A DNA stretch of 64,000 nt from Linum tenue (Eukaryota; Streptophyta; Magnoliopsida; Malpighiales; Linaceae). The notes beneath the pieces are model-generated. The model saw nothing but the letters and a program-made list of their open reading frames with translations, did no database searches and was not told where the DNA came from. The position numbers and the translations under genes were made by a program. Of the stretch, positions 49,227-62,371 are shown piece by piece (the stretch's first letter is position 1; the number at the start of each line of letters is the position of its first letter). Location of the stretch: assembly GCA_946122785.1 (NCBI GenBank), contig CAMGYJ010000002.1:43240495-43304494 (forward strand), in the 5' to 3' direction.

Positions 49227-49245
49227 GGCCCCACGGTGGGTGCCA
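49227..49245 (-). other. Primer-binding site of the Tat-like element
   Basis: The minus strand reads TGGCACCCACCGTGGGGCC just inside the 5' LTR. It is a usual plant Ty3 primer-site sequence and sets the element's orientation. Confidence 0.8.
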
Positions 49246-49248
49246 AAA

Positions 49249-49802
49249 TGTTTATGCCTGGAATGTACCGGGCGGTTTGCGAGGCTTCACGGTCTTCGTG
49301 CGGTCTTGGGAGGATGAGAGGCGACCTTCGAATTCCTGCAACAAAGGTCCTCAGGGGAGCCCTGGGACCTCCTCCGATGCCTAAGTTAGTGAGAGAAGTG
49401 GATATAGTGAATAAGAGAGAGAATGGAGTAGATAGAAGTTACCCCAAATGTGTCCCATGAGTGGGTATTTATACTAGTGGATGTCGGAGTGAGGATAATT
49501 AATGCCCTGTCGGGCGTCCAAGGTCGCATAAGGACCTGTTCTCAGGAGGCTGTCAGGATCGTACCTTTGTCAGCCTTCGTACTGAGGTGTCAGACGAACG
49601 TTGTTCCCAAATGTCGGGCGGTTACCCAGGGACCCGATCAGGCGATGTCAGGCGGTTCTTCCTGGTCAGAGGCGCGGAAGACCGCCTTTGGACCACTGTC
49701 CGATGTATTTTCGGGCCCATCTGGGTTGGGCTTGCTCGCCTTTCTGGGCCTCTTGGTGTTTATGGGCTTGGTGGCCCATGTGTCTTAATGATTGGCCCAA
49801 CA
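49249..49802 (-). repeat. 5' LTR of the Tat-like element
   Basis: 554-bp TG...CA repeat, differing from 40167-40720 at about three positions by eye, and followed by the TTTAG duplication. Confidence 0.95.
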
Positions 49803-49807
49803 TTTAG

Positions 49808-50402
49808 TGACTATTATATGTGGGCTAATCTATACCGTGCTGATAATAACCGTATGAAGAATAAAATTTGATGGCTAATTTGTTATTGACCCCAAAGTTT
49901 AGTGGCCATTTGCAGAAACAGAAAACAGTGGCCATTTAGATAAATTGAGCCCATAACTCACTGTGCCCAGAAAGTACAAAACAATTCAGCGGAGAATCAG
50001 TGAGTCTGGAGATGGAGATGTCACTCAATCAAGAACCAAGTCGTCGAGCTTTAACTCTCTAATTTTGAGTTAGTAAATACGGTATGGAAAGTTACGTTTA
50101 AAAATGGTTATTTTATTTTATATTTAACTTAATGTTATGTTTAATAGTATGTTAATAGTTATAAATATATAAATAATGGTAAAATTAATAATTTAATTCA
50201 TTAAATACATATATTAAATGCACCATACAGGTTTTATACGTGTTTAGTACCAGAATCATCAAATAAACAGAAAAATAAAACAGTTTGACAATAATACAAA
50301 TTCATAAATTTAAATAAATAAAATACGTGCCAGTACATATACATGTATTAAATGAAATATTTACTAAGTATATGATTTTGACTATAAATTAAAATTAGGA
50401 CT
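49808..50402. other. AT-rich DNA flanking the Tat-like element
   Basis: No supported gene. Directly continues the pre-insertion sequence seen left of 40167. Confidence 0.5.
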
Positions 50403-51033
50403 TTGCTACGGTGACTTGCAAGTCACCGTAACTTGCACTTTTCGGTCGACCTCACATAGGAATAGGTTCGACCTATCATGTTGTTTCAATGTAAAAACAA
50501 TTCATGGTTCCTACTTTGGAGATTCATATCTTACAATTGGCTCGATGAAAATTGGAGATTAATGGCTTGTTTTGAAGCTAGAGTGTCTCTCTACACATTG
50601 AAATATTTGTGAGCTCGATAGGAAGTCCAGAAGACCATTTTTGAACCGGATCAAAAGGCTATGCCAAAACCGGGAAACTGCCTGGAAATGGCTAAGTCTG
50701 GGAACGTATTTGTGAAGCCTACTTTGGAGCTCAATTCGAAAAGCATGATCAGAGTCGATTCCAGGGGCCTCTACCACATGCAATTAGGTATGTTTGTCTA
50801 CAAATGCAAGGCATTGGATGAAAGATTGGATACCTGGAAAGCTTCAAACAAAAGGCTTGAAGTTGCTATGAAGGTTGTTTTTCTGGAAGCTTGAAGCCTT
50901 TTGTTTGTAAGATATGAATCTCCAAAGTAGGCACCATGAAACTGTTTTTACACTGAAACAGCAGATTAGGTCGACCTAATCCTAACTGAAATTAACCGAA
51001 AAGTGCAAATTACGTTGACATGCAAGGCACTAC
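50403..51033. mobile_element. MITE with ~125-bp terminal inverted repeats
   Basis: The left arm (50403-50536) and right arm (about 50905-51033) are inverted copies. Shared blocks include TTGCACTTTTCGGT, GGTCGACCT and TTTGGAGATTCATATCTTAC (arm bases 50516-50536 versus 50908-50928 in reverse). The middle has one short frame (50661-50894) without a known domain, and a strong hairpin at 50848-50910. Long inverted repeats suggest a Mutator-like MITE; no clear 9-bp duplication was found. Confidence 0.7.
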
Positions 51034-52356
51034 AGGTACACCCTTAAAATTATTCATACAATATTGTTAAATGATATTATCCAACACAGGTCTCCAACTC
51101 CAATCCATTGTTTTCAGTCAATTTGACTTTATTCTTGGCTCATTAATTACTAATTAAATTTTAAATAAAAGAAAAAACATACTGCCAAGCTGCAAAATTC
51201 AAAACAGCATCTTGCCACATAAGAGTTGTGTTATCCTAAAATTAGTCCTGTATTAAAAACTTGATTTTTCCCTTACTCGTAATTTGTTATATAATAAAAA
51301 TTATTATTATTACGACCCCTTTTTTTGGATCACGACAAATTGAAGATGAAACTAATTGGAGAAGGCATGCTAAATGACTTTATTCATAAAACACGGCAAA
51401 AGCCGGCAATGTATATATCCATTTGTTAGATCTTCATTAAAGAAAAGGAATTGGTATTTGTTTGTTTTTTTTTTTTTTTTTTGGTAGAAAGTATTTGTTT
51501 GTTAGAACCAAAGGATGATATGAAAAAGAAAAGGTCAAGCTATAAACTAAAGGAACAATTGTGGTATGTTAGCTAAGGGACAATGCGACTTTTTTTCTTC
51601 TTGGGTGAGGACTTTTGTTTTGTTCCCTTTTGATTTATTAGTTAATAGGAAGTGGTCGGTTTGGAAAGGAAAGAGTGGTTAGATTAGGTACAATCGAACA
51701 CATGGAAATAAAGGTTGGTTTGTCATGGATTTGGTTTACAGGCATCCAAATTTGTCATATTTAGTATCATGAATTTGGCTAATTGACATCCAACATAAAA
51801 TATGAGTACGATTGTTAATCACGAAAAATCGAAAAAATCAAAACATTCGCCTTTCAAAACTAGGGTTGGAAAAATAGACTGTGTTTGTAAAAGCTTACTG
51901 TATCAATGGTCCGATCGAGAAAATTTACTATTGGAGCCTAAGTCGATAGTCTATGTTTAGCGCGGTATGCACGATTGAACCATGGTTAAACTACAGTTTC
52001 AGCATAAAATATATTGTCGCTGATTTTTCTAGTACAACCTCAGGTACGGTTTTACATTCTTTGAAAATAGACCAGATCGTTTGGAAAGTTGTGATCCAAA
52101 TCGAATTGCACATTTTGGGTCCAGTCGTAGACGATTAAGAATGGTCTGGTCTAGTTGATGGTATGTATCATAGAATGTATTGATCTCTTGGTCTGGTTTG
52201 GTTTGGTTTGGTTTGAGACTTATCAGACCAAATCGTCGAGCCAACCCACTTCCCAATTCGTGTTAGCAACTCACTCTACTGCTCTCCCAACTCTTTACCG
52301 AGACTAAGTCTCAACCCTAATTTTGTGAATCCATCCCCTTCTTCAATTGTGAACTG
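51034..52356. other. Intergenic, no supported gene
   Basis: AT-rich, with a T-run at 51460-51482 and GGTTT repeats near 52195-52217. The short frames look like chance. Confidence 0.45.
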
Positions 52357-52500
52357 GGTAAATGCCAAGTTTGGTCACTGGGATTACTAAAACGTGACAT
52401 GTTAGTCAATGAAAAATAATAATATCAATTTTAGTTCTTATTTGGTCACTCTCTGTTACCTTCCCTCATTCTTCGTTAACACTGTTAGTTACTTGCTGAC

Positions 52501-52935
52501 GTGGCTAGCAGAGATGTCCAATCACCCAAATTTAACCCGAAAAAACTTAAAACCCGTCTCGCCACATTAGATACCCAACCCATTGACCCTGACCCTAATA
52601 TATTGAGCTGTCTAAGCTCTCCAGATCCACTCCCTCTCTCATCTCACCTCAAAGCCGTCACCCAGACCTGCCTTTCCATCTTCTACCTCCCGGAATCCGT
52701 CCCCATCCGGCATCGCCACTCCTTCTGCCCACAAGCAGTCGCCCTCAGGCCTTACCACTATTGGATCCCCGACCTCCAACGTCCGGAAACTTTCGGATCC
52801 CAGTCACCAAGTGGACTCACTCTAAATTGTGAGTCCTCCGCCAAGTTCAAACAGTTCTTCTACAAGCAGGTCATCCCGACTCTCCACGCTCGCTATGACA
52901 CCCACTTACCCATAAGAGATGCCGCTCTCTCCTAG
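52501..52935 (+). pseudogene. Unidentified captured coding fragment
   Basis: A 144-codon frame, open without introns, GC-richer than its surroundings and Pro/Leu/Ser-rich at first. It then has protein-like stretches such as YLPESVPIRHRHSFCPQAVA, LRPYHYWIPDLQRPETFGS and KFKQFFYKQVIPTLHARYD. I do not recognise the family. It lies just inside the left end of the 52357-55080 element and ends abruptly, so it is probably a captured gene piece. Confidence 0.4.
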
Positions 52936-53040
52936 ATTATGGTTGTGGACGATTGCTCCTCCTCAAGTTGCTCTACTTCGTTGGAGGTTTGCAGGCATTA
53001 GAGATGTTTGGTTTCTGGATAATCAGATCCTGATGTTGTT

Positions 53041-53458
53041 GTTGACGGAGAAACGACGGTCCTATGGAACCAGGAGCTCAATTGGAGTAGATGGGAAGAG
53101 TTTCCCAACGACAACAGATGGGAAAGGATTTTGGGATGTGAATAGGGATGGCAATGGCTACGGTCGGGTGCAGGTAAGCGCTATCTATGGCTTGCCCTTG
53201 TCGGAGTTTGCATGGGAGCTTCCAGAGGAGGCCGGGTCGTTGAAGGTGGCGGAACTCGTGTTGAATGGAGATTGGAACGAAGCATACTTGCGGGCTTTCT
53301 TACCCGAAAGCTTGGTTGAACAGATAAAGCTCCACCCTATCCCGAATGGTACTGGGCACGACATCCCGGTATGGCGGCTCACTCCAAACGGAAATGAGCT
53401 CACCAATGAGGAAGAACGACCTGGTGGTTCTCGTCCAGTTTTGGAGAGCGGTCTGTAA
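53041..53458 (+). pseudogene. Fragment of a LINE (RT C-terminal region)
   Basis: Within the frame 52919-53458, the part LKVAELVLNGDWNEAYLRAF, then FLPESLVEQIKLHPIP and DIPVWRLTPNGN, matches the order of plant non-LTR retrotransposons after the reverse transcriptase (V-x-x-L, G-x-W, L-x-x-x-F, I-P, D-x-x-W, N-G). The usual following F-S-V-K-S-A-Y is missing, so the fragment is broken there. Another frame upstream reads VLWNQELNWSRWEEFPNDN, which may belong to a different source. It lies within the 52357-55080 element. Confidence 0.5.
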
Positions 53459-53924
53459 AATTGTGACCACTCAGTGGCTCCGATCCTTCTTTTGTTACAT
53501 GTTCTTCGCCATCCTACCCGTCGACACAACTAGGATCTTCAATGACATTCAAAGGTCGATGACGACAATGGGGAGGATTGGATGGAATATCAAACGATGA
53601 AGACAGATTGGGTGGGAACTCTGTTAGTCTCTCCCCTTCCCTTAGTCGTTGATTTCCCTCCTCTAGTGGTGGCATTGAGCTTCTCCGTCGGTGAGATATG
53701 GGCCACAAACAAAAACAGAAGGAAAAAATAAATGGGGAAGATGAGAAGAACGAGAGGGGTGCTCCTCAAATGGTGATAACTAGTGCTTTCATTAGGAAGG
53801 AAAGAAAGAATGCTATCCGCCGCTGGCTATTGCTTTAGATTTTTGGGGGTGGGGAATTTGGAGAAATGAAATAAATGAGCAGGTTGGCTGCCTATTGCCA
53901 CTTGCCAGGGTTAGGGGAGGGTAC

Positions 53925-54093
53925 TAGATAGCCGGGCGGGTATATGTAATTACCATAACCATACCCTACCCATTATCTTGAAACCAGGTATTACTCATAC
54001 CCACCCCTTAACCCGTCAAAACGGGTAATTACCTTCGTTGATCGTTACGGTCGCGTAAGATACCCATGATTACGGGTTTGATTGACATCCCTA
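53925..54093. mobile_element. Short hAT-like MITE remnant
   Basis: CGGGCGGGT/ACCCG-rich at both edges, with the right end GATTGACATCCCTA like that of the 5070-5508 element (GTCATCCCTA). The left end is degenerate. Confidence 0.45.
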
Positions 54094-54959
54094 GATGTGA
54101 AGTGACGATGGATAACTAAATATGGAAGTTGCAAAATGGATTTTTTTTTTTGTTTGGGCTAACAATGATCTAGCGAAAGGCAGTAAGGATTTGACAAGTG
54201 ATCCATCAGAGGAGATATGGATATGGGGTTTTTGTTCTGATTTTGATTCATTACGACTGCGGGCAACTCGTCATCAGCTGGAAAGGGATGGAGGAAGGAC
54301 TGATCTTCTTCTTAGTGGCGGGTGGCAGAGGAGAGGGGTTTCCAGGGGTCATGGGTTAGGTTAGGGGTTGAGTTAGAGATTGGTTGGGTACTTGGGTGCT
54401 TATGACGTGGCAGGTCGGGTTTAAACCTTTTTGGATTAAAATAGGCTGATTAAGCGATTCTATTAGCCAAGTCGGCAAAAAATAATGGTGTTAACAGAGT
54501 TGGACGGAGACTAACGGAGAGTGACAAAAAATGACATGTTCTACTAAAATTAGTGACTATTATTGATATTAATTTTTTGGGTAATGTCTATTTAATATCC
54601 AAACCTTTTTCAGATTCTTTTTTATTAGCCAAACCTATCGAAATAGTAAGAATGAGCCAAATGTTAACTTTCATTTAGCAATTTTGTTAGTAATATTGAC
54701 TTGGCAACATGATACTAACTTGGAAGAGACACATGAAAGTCAACATTCAAATTTTTTAGTATTTTAACTAAGAAAAGAGTTACAAAATTATTAACGATAA
54801 CGTAAAAATGACTAATATTTTATGCATTACGAAAGATTTGACTAATTAATAGCATTTTAATAGGTTTGAAGAATATCAAAAGAATCTAAATAAGGTTTGG
54901 ATAAAAAATAGACATTACCCTAATTTTTTTCAGTGACTAAACATATCACATTTTAGTAC

Positions 54960-55080
54960 TCAGTGACCAAACTTGACATTTACCATTTACCCTTTGTAAA
55001 CTCAGTGACCAAACTTGACATTTACTATTTACCCTTTGTAAACTCAGTGACCAAATTTGACATTTACCCTTTACCCTTTA
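54960..55080. repeat. Triplicated 44-bp terminal unit
   Basis: Three tandem copies of a unit containing CAGTGACCAAACTTGACATT and then TACC-TTTACCCTTTGTAAACT. They form the right end of the 52357-55080 element. Confidence 0.85.
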
Positions 55081-55400
55081 GGGGTCGTTTGGATGGAGTA
55101 TTTGAATGAGTTATTTGTGTTCAAATAACTCACATTGAGTTATTTGGGCACAAATAACTCGTTTGGTAACGTTTTACTGAAATGAGTTATTTGGACAGTG
55201 AGTTATTTACAAATAACTCAAAACGAGTTATTTGAAATAACTTATACTCATGTGTTATTTCGAAATAGCTCGGTTTATCACTCTATTTTTACCAAATACC
55301 ACATGTCGAATACCAAATTTGCATGGTTCAACCAAACGAGATATTTTATTCCAATTACCATTGAAATACCACATGAACAATTAACCCATCCAAATGATCC
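55081..55400. mobile_element. 320-bp MITE with GGGTCGTTTGGATGG ends
   Basis: The left end GGGGTCGTTTGGATGG is mirrored by the right end, which reads GGATCATTTGGATGGG in reverse complement. The interior is full of AAATAACTC/GAGTTATTT inverted words. The ends resemble Tourist/hAT-type MITEs, but no target duplication was recognised. Confidence 0.6.
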
Positions 55401-55503
55401 TTTTGTAAACTATACTCCACCGCAAAATAGAAATGATCACGTCTTCCTATGATATTATTTTAACTCTTATGACATAAATTGTCCCTTTGGAAATTAGAAC
55501 ATG

Positions 55504-55603
55504 TACTCCTCTGTTGCTCTGTTTTCTGCTTTCATTGTGGTTCTCAACCCTTGTAACCTTGACATTATTGCAATACAAGTACTCCTCTTGTCAAAAAAAA
55601 AAA
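55504..55603 (+). mobile_element. 100-bp retroposon (LINE/SINE 3' end)
   Basis: Flanked by a perfect 14-bp direct repeat GAAATTAGAACATG (55490-55503 and 55604-55617) and ending in CTTGTCAAAAAAAAAAA. Both are hallmarks of LINE-mediated insertion. The last 50 bases resemble the 3' end of the larger insertion at 60178-61115 (GCAAT-CAAG-A-TCCT then TTGTCAAAA), so both belong to the same or related retroposon families. It is severely 5'-truncated. Confidence 0.88.
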
Positions 55604-55617
55604 GAAATTAGAACATG

Positions 55618-56270
55618 ATTTTCCATTAAATCTGTTATCATCTTTTATAAAGTTTCGAACTCGAGTAGGATTTTACAATGAGGGAGGGAATCAAAAGAAT
55701 GTACAAAAGTTGTTGAATTCAATTGCAGGGCCCAATGGTAGTGGGTCACACTTTTGTTGATTTACGGAAAGCCAAAGAAATGGCAAGTTGAATGGTCAAA
55801 AAGTAAGTGCCAAAACCCGTCATGAGACTTTTACACACTGGACACCCACCAATTAATTAACATCTAACCAGGCTTTATTAATTAATAGTCCTGTAAATCC
55901 TCCTTCTTTGCCAACAGATTTGTCCTGTAAATCACTGATTATAATTTGGTCAATTTGGAAACCAATCTTAATTAATGAGAAATTAATTCATCTTAAAATC
56001 CCGGAAAGAAGAAAGAAACCGACAAAAATCATCCAAAATAATTTGTGCCCGTCCTTTGACCGCCTGCCACCTGGCCATTCCTGCATCCCACATCATTGCA
56101 CCGCCCAGTCCCCAGCCAAAAGAAAGCGGGAAAAAAACAAAACAGAAAACGAAAGAAAAATAATAATAAAAAGCTGAGAAAAAAATTGAAATTGAAAAAA
56201 AAAATTAACATGAAATGAAAAGGCGGAAAAAAGAGGGAAAAATAAAAAATAAAAGAAAACAGAGGGAGAG
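55618..56270. other. Upstream region of the kinase gene
   Basis: AT-rich, no gene. It probably contains the kinase promoter; no certain TATA box was chosen. Confidence 0.4.
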
Positions 56271-57223
56271 AAGAGAGAGAGAGAGAGAGGAAGGCGATGA
56301 ATTGATGCCATTATACGCTTAAACTTTCCTCCACCACCACCATCAACGTCTATGGATCTATCGTCTCCTCCTCCCTCTCTTTCTCTCTCCGCTGTCTGAT
56401 CGCCGCCCACTCCTCGATTTCCTTCCTCCCTCGTCGCCGGTTCCGCCACCGCCTCCCTTCTCCCCGGAGATCGTTGCCCGCCTTCATCGGTATGTCCTTG
56501 GAGCTCCCTCCGATTCACCACTCTCTCTCTCTCCGTTTCTCTTCCTTTGACTTTTGTCCTTCCGTTCCTCCTCCGTCCTCTCTCTCTCTTCCCTCTCTCC
56601 CCGGTCGGTGTTTAAGGGGTTTAGATCGGCTTTTAGATGGACAGATCTTGCTGGCGGTTGATTCTCTCGCTCCTTTCCTTCATGGATGTGGCCTGCTCTG
56701 CCTGTGCTTGCTGCTACACGAAATACCTTCCCGTTGTTCAATTCGTTTCTCTCAAGTTGATGTGTTTTATGGCTGTGTGTTTCGTGGCGGTCTGCAGATC
56801 TCTCGTGTATTTCGTTCTTTTTGTGGCGTCTGTATCGGCTTCGCCGGCGATTTGATTTAGCCGGGTCAAAGGTGGAATAGTGATTTTTTTTTTTGGGAAC
56901 AATTAGGGGTTGCTAAAACAATCATTGGACCTTTTGTTTAGAGATGGAATTCCATACTTAACATATGATAGGTTTATGGATTTTCAATGGATTAATGCCC
57001 TCGCTAATTTGTATGTCTTCTGCTCTCAAAGTAGAGGCTTTTTTTAATGTTGCTTGAGACTTGAGAGGTGTCTGGCTTGGGTTAGTCAGGTGTGTTAGGG
57101 TACACAAGTTTTCCAAGCTGGTTTTTGCTAATGCTTTTGATGTTATGGCAGGTGATGCTATGTCCTGTTGAAGGGGAACTGTAAGCGCACATCAAAGGAC
57201 ATTGTTCTCAGGGTGTCCAACCG
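56271..57223 (+). other. 5' leader of the kinase gene with a leader intron
   Basis: Starts near a (GA)n run (56271-56290) and a CT-rich, GC-rich leader. A likely donor GTATGTCC follows TTCATCG at 56490, and a likely acceptor TATGGCAG ends at 57151, leaving a leader intron of about 660 bp. The remaining leader (57152-57223) has a short upstream ATG (ATGTCCTGTTGA, about 57159) that could modulate translation. Confidence 0.55.
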
Positions 57224-59704
<2,481 letters not shown>

Positions 59705-60177
59705 TCTCAGACTGTAACAAAGGCTCAGCAGGTGTTCCCTGGATTGTGACGAGTGATGTGCGCTACCTACATTGTCACACGATTGGACAATCGTCTTAAT
59801 CATCATCGTCATCATCTTATTATATAATGATGTTAAAATTTGGTTCTCTGTTGTGGGTTCGTTTGATATAATTTTTGTTGTTGTCAAGAGAAGGAAAAAG
59901 AACAACAGATGTAGTGAATTACCTGCTTTTAATGTCTGTGCAAACCCGATGACAACCCCCTCAGCGTCTTATTCTTCTACAACCTGATGTATTCTGACTC
60001 TGTTTCTTGTGTCTCGTCGTGCCTCATAAGTAATTTGTAACAAAGCTTACTGTAGTGAACTTAAAGGACGGATGGACGAATCTCATTTGTTGTCTTCTTC
60101 AGTGTAATGTAACTTTTGCTTTCATGGGTAAAGGGGGGTAAGAACAGAGATAAATGGAACTATGAACACTTGTGTGT

Positions 60178-61115
60178 ACTTTCCTCTTTCAAAATTTCCT
60201 CCGCCCTCTCTCTAACTCAGCCTTTCCTTTTCAGATTTCAGGGGCTACCGCCGGTCTCCTCACCTTACTGGCGGTAGCCCAATGATCCCTTTATGTTTTT
60301 GTTCTTGCTTTCCAGATCCATTGCCTTTGTTTGTTTGCGTTTTTCCTTCGGATTTCCAGCTGTTTAGCTTTCCCTGCCTTTGTGGCTTTTCCAGTCCCTT
60401 TTCTAGGGTTCTTCTTCCTGGGTTTGCTCTCCTTGGGGCTGGGTTATGCATCTTGGGCGACTCCTTCATTTCCTGGGTGGTCACCTCTCAAGATGGTGGA
60501 TTCTTTTGTGCTGCATGGTGAATCCATTCACCGATTCCCCCCTGGATTCCCCTGTTGTGTGGTCTGCCTCTTGGTCGTCGTCAGTGGGAGGAGTATGGTG
60601 TCTAATCCAGTTGGTTGTGGTGGCATCTCTTGGTTTGTGGGGGTTGCGTTCGTTGGCTCTCGCCTTGACCAAGACTGGTACCTCGGTTCCCCCTGCCTTT
60701 TCAGCTCGGAGCATTTCGATTCTCAACCTTGACCACCGCCGTGTAATCTCACATCTGCGATTCACTGTGCTGAGACGTCTTCGAGCATCTCCCAGGAGGC
60801 GGCTTATGGCTTTGCTGTGTTCATTAGTCATGGTTTCGGTCGAATCGAACGAGCTGATTGTGTTTGTTGCTACTTTGGTTGATGTGGTTGCAAGAGAGAT
60901 TTCTGGGTTTTCTGTTTCTGGATTTAGAGTTTTCAGATCCATTGTTTTGTTGAATCATTCTGTGTTTGTGCTGCCATTGTATTCCTGAAGCACAGATTGT
61001 TTCAGCTGTGTGCTGTTGGGATGTGCTCTTGATCTTTCTCTAGGTTTCCTGTTGGTTTCTCTTGTAATCTGTCATTCAAAGTGCAATGCAAGCAATCCTT
61101 TGTCAAAAAAAAAAA
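60178..61115 (+). mobile_element. Retroposon with 13-bp target duplication, about 940 bp
   Basis: Flanked by a perfect 13-bp direct repeat AACACTTGTGTGT (60165-60177 and 61116-61128) and ending in a poly(A) run after TTTGTC. Both mark LINE-type insertion. The first part is CT-rich and carries a perfect 11-bp inverted repeat (60242-60252 and 60270-60280). No reverse transcriptase is encoded; the open frames (60282-60988) are T/G-rich with no recognised domain. It could be a non-autonomous LINE derivative or a retroposed transcript. Its tail resembles the 55504-55603 insertion. It lies about 470 bp past the kinase stop codon. Confidence 0.85.
60242..60280. repeat. Perfect 11-bp hairpin in the retroposon
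   Basis: GGGCTACCGCC, a 17-base loop, then GGCGGTAGCCC. A GC-rich stem near the 5' end of the inserted sequence, possibly a structured 5' leader. Confidence 0.85.
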
Positions 61116-61353
61116 AACACTTGTGTGTGGTTTGATCGTTCTGGTTTTCACATTGTTGCTGTGTAGGAATTTCGATTAACAAGTTTAATGGGATGATTTG
61201 GTCGGTTTTGTTTAAGATATGGACTGATCATTGTCTTCTGTTTTCCATTAGTCATTAATATTGCTACTGTCATCTACATTCTGATCGGCCGCCAGCTTAA
61301 TGGTCCATGGTGCATCTCTTCTGAGTTCTTATCACAAATGTGGCATTGAGATC

Positions 61354-61724
61354 GGGTAAATGCTACATTTGGTTACTGAAGAGATTATTAAATCATGTAA
61401 ATGCCACATTTGGTCACTAGAAAAAATTAATATCAATTTTGGGAACATGTCACATTAGTCACTCTTCCGTTAGTTAGTTAGTTCAACTCTATTAATGGAG
61501 TTGGATGGAAGCTAATGGAGAGTGACTAAATGTAACTTGTTTGGGTAATTCGAGTGACATTCATAAAAAAAATTTGATTCGAGTGACCGGAGTTGGACGG
61601 AGGCTAACGGAAGAGTGACTAAAGATGACCTGTTTTGGTAATTCGAGTGAGCAAAATTGATATTAATTTTATACAGTGATTAAACCTAAAACGATTTAAT
61701 AATCACAGTAACCAAATGTGTCAC
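61354..61724. mobile_element. ~370-bp member of the GGGTAAATG/TTTGGTCACT family
   Basis: The left end is GGGTAAATGCTACATTTGG, followed by a second copy ATGTAAATGCCACATTTGG. The right end is CAGTAACCAAATGTGTCACT. The interior shares GGAGTTGGACGGAGGCTAAC, GAGTGACTAAA and ATTGATATTAATTTT with the copies at 39 kb and 52-55 kb. Confidence 0.65.
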
Positions 61725-62371
61725 TACTTTGCAAAATCGGTTCTGCAATGCCTTCCTTGCCCCACGCTAGAAGAGGATGGCCGACCATGAGTATACTCAA
61801 GTCAAACGTAGTCGAAATGGGCTGGTTCTCCGTTATGGTCCAATCTTCCGGCCCATTTATCCAGCACTGGTTTCCCAATTGGACCAGGAAAAGGATCTAA
61901 CCAGTCGTTACCTTCTACTTACCTTTCTGGAAAGAAAGAACTAGCAAGTATGAACTCGTTGAGGGCTGAAAATGATTCCCTGAACAGCAGCCATGTCTCT
62001 AAGCTCAAATCATCACAGCCAAGTCTCAAGTGGTCACCACAAAGGGAAGTTAACGTACAGAGAGATCTTTCCCATTCTCCCTCCTCAGAAATTTGGACAG
62101 CATTGTTGCATTATTTCCTTCTTTACTTGAACTTTTCGTCCCACTACCCACTCCAATTTTGGCTGCACACATCTGCATGCGCATCAACAGCAGGCCTGCA
62201 AACTTGGAACTTACAACTTCGCCATTCCCCTCCCCCTCTAACTAGCTAGCTTGGTTCGTGCTACGCTTCATCAATTGTCTGGTTCGTAGCTGCATCTTCC
62301 TTCCTTTGGTTTCTAGTATTATATGTAACTAACATGAATGACATTCCTCTTTGCTCATCACTCCCACTAAC
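61725..62371. other. Upstream region of the polygalacturonase gene
   Basis: No supported gene. It would include the promoter; TATATG near 62321 is a possible core element, but this is uncertain. Confidence 0.35.

Larger units (their letters stand above)
40167..49802 (-). mobile_element. Complete Tat-like Ty3 LTR element, 9.64 kb, lacking pol
   Basis: LTRs of 554 bp each (40167-40720 and 49249-49802) are flanked by a perfect 5-bp duplication TTTAG (40162-40166 and 49803-49807). The primer site and gag lie on the minus strand next to the right LTR, so the right LTR is the 5' one. Next to the 3' (left) LTR, on the opposite strand, is a large open region of the Transposase_28 type, like the antisense ORF known from Tat-lineage elements. 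Between them, 43.7-48.6 kb is G-rich degenerate repeat DNA with no recognisable protease, RT, RNase H or integrase. By eye the LTRs differ at only about three positions, so this non-autonomous element moved recently. Confidence 0.92.
52357..55080. mobile_element. 2.7-kb element with GGGTAAATG ends carrying captured fragments
   Basis: The left end reads GGGTAAATGCCAAGTTTGG followed by TCACTG; the right end, reverse-complemented, reads GGGTAAATGTCAAATTTGG followed by TCACTG. Inside each end the family's subterminal sequence recurs in opposite orientation (ATGTTAGTCA, TCAATTTTAG, then CTCTCTGTTA on the left; the inverse at 54495-54570). The right terminus is a triplicated 44-bp unit (54960-55080). 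Between the ends lie two unrelated coding fragments and a hAT-like MITE. This layout resembles Pack-type elements that pick up gene pieces. No transposase is present, and target duplications are not clear. Confidence 0.6.

Noticed and set aside
56029..56521. Minus-strand frames opposite the kinase leader
   Set aside because: They are Phe/Arg-rich products of A/G-rich simple sequence and lie antisense to the leader of a well-supported gene.
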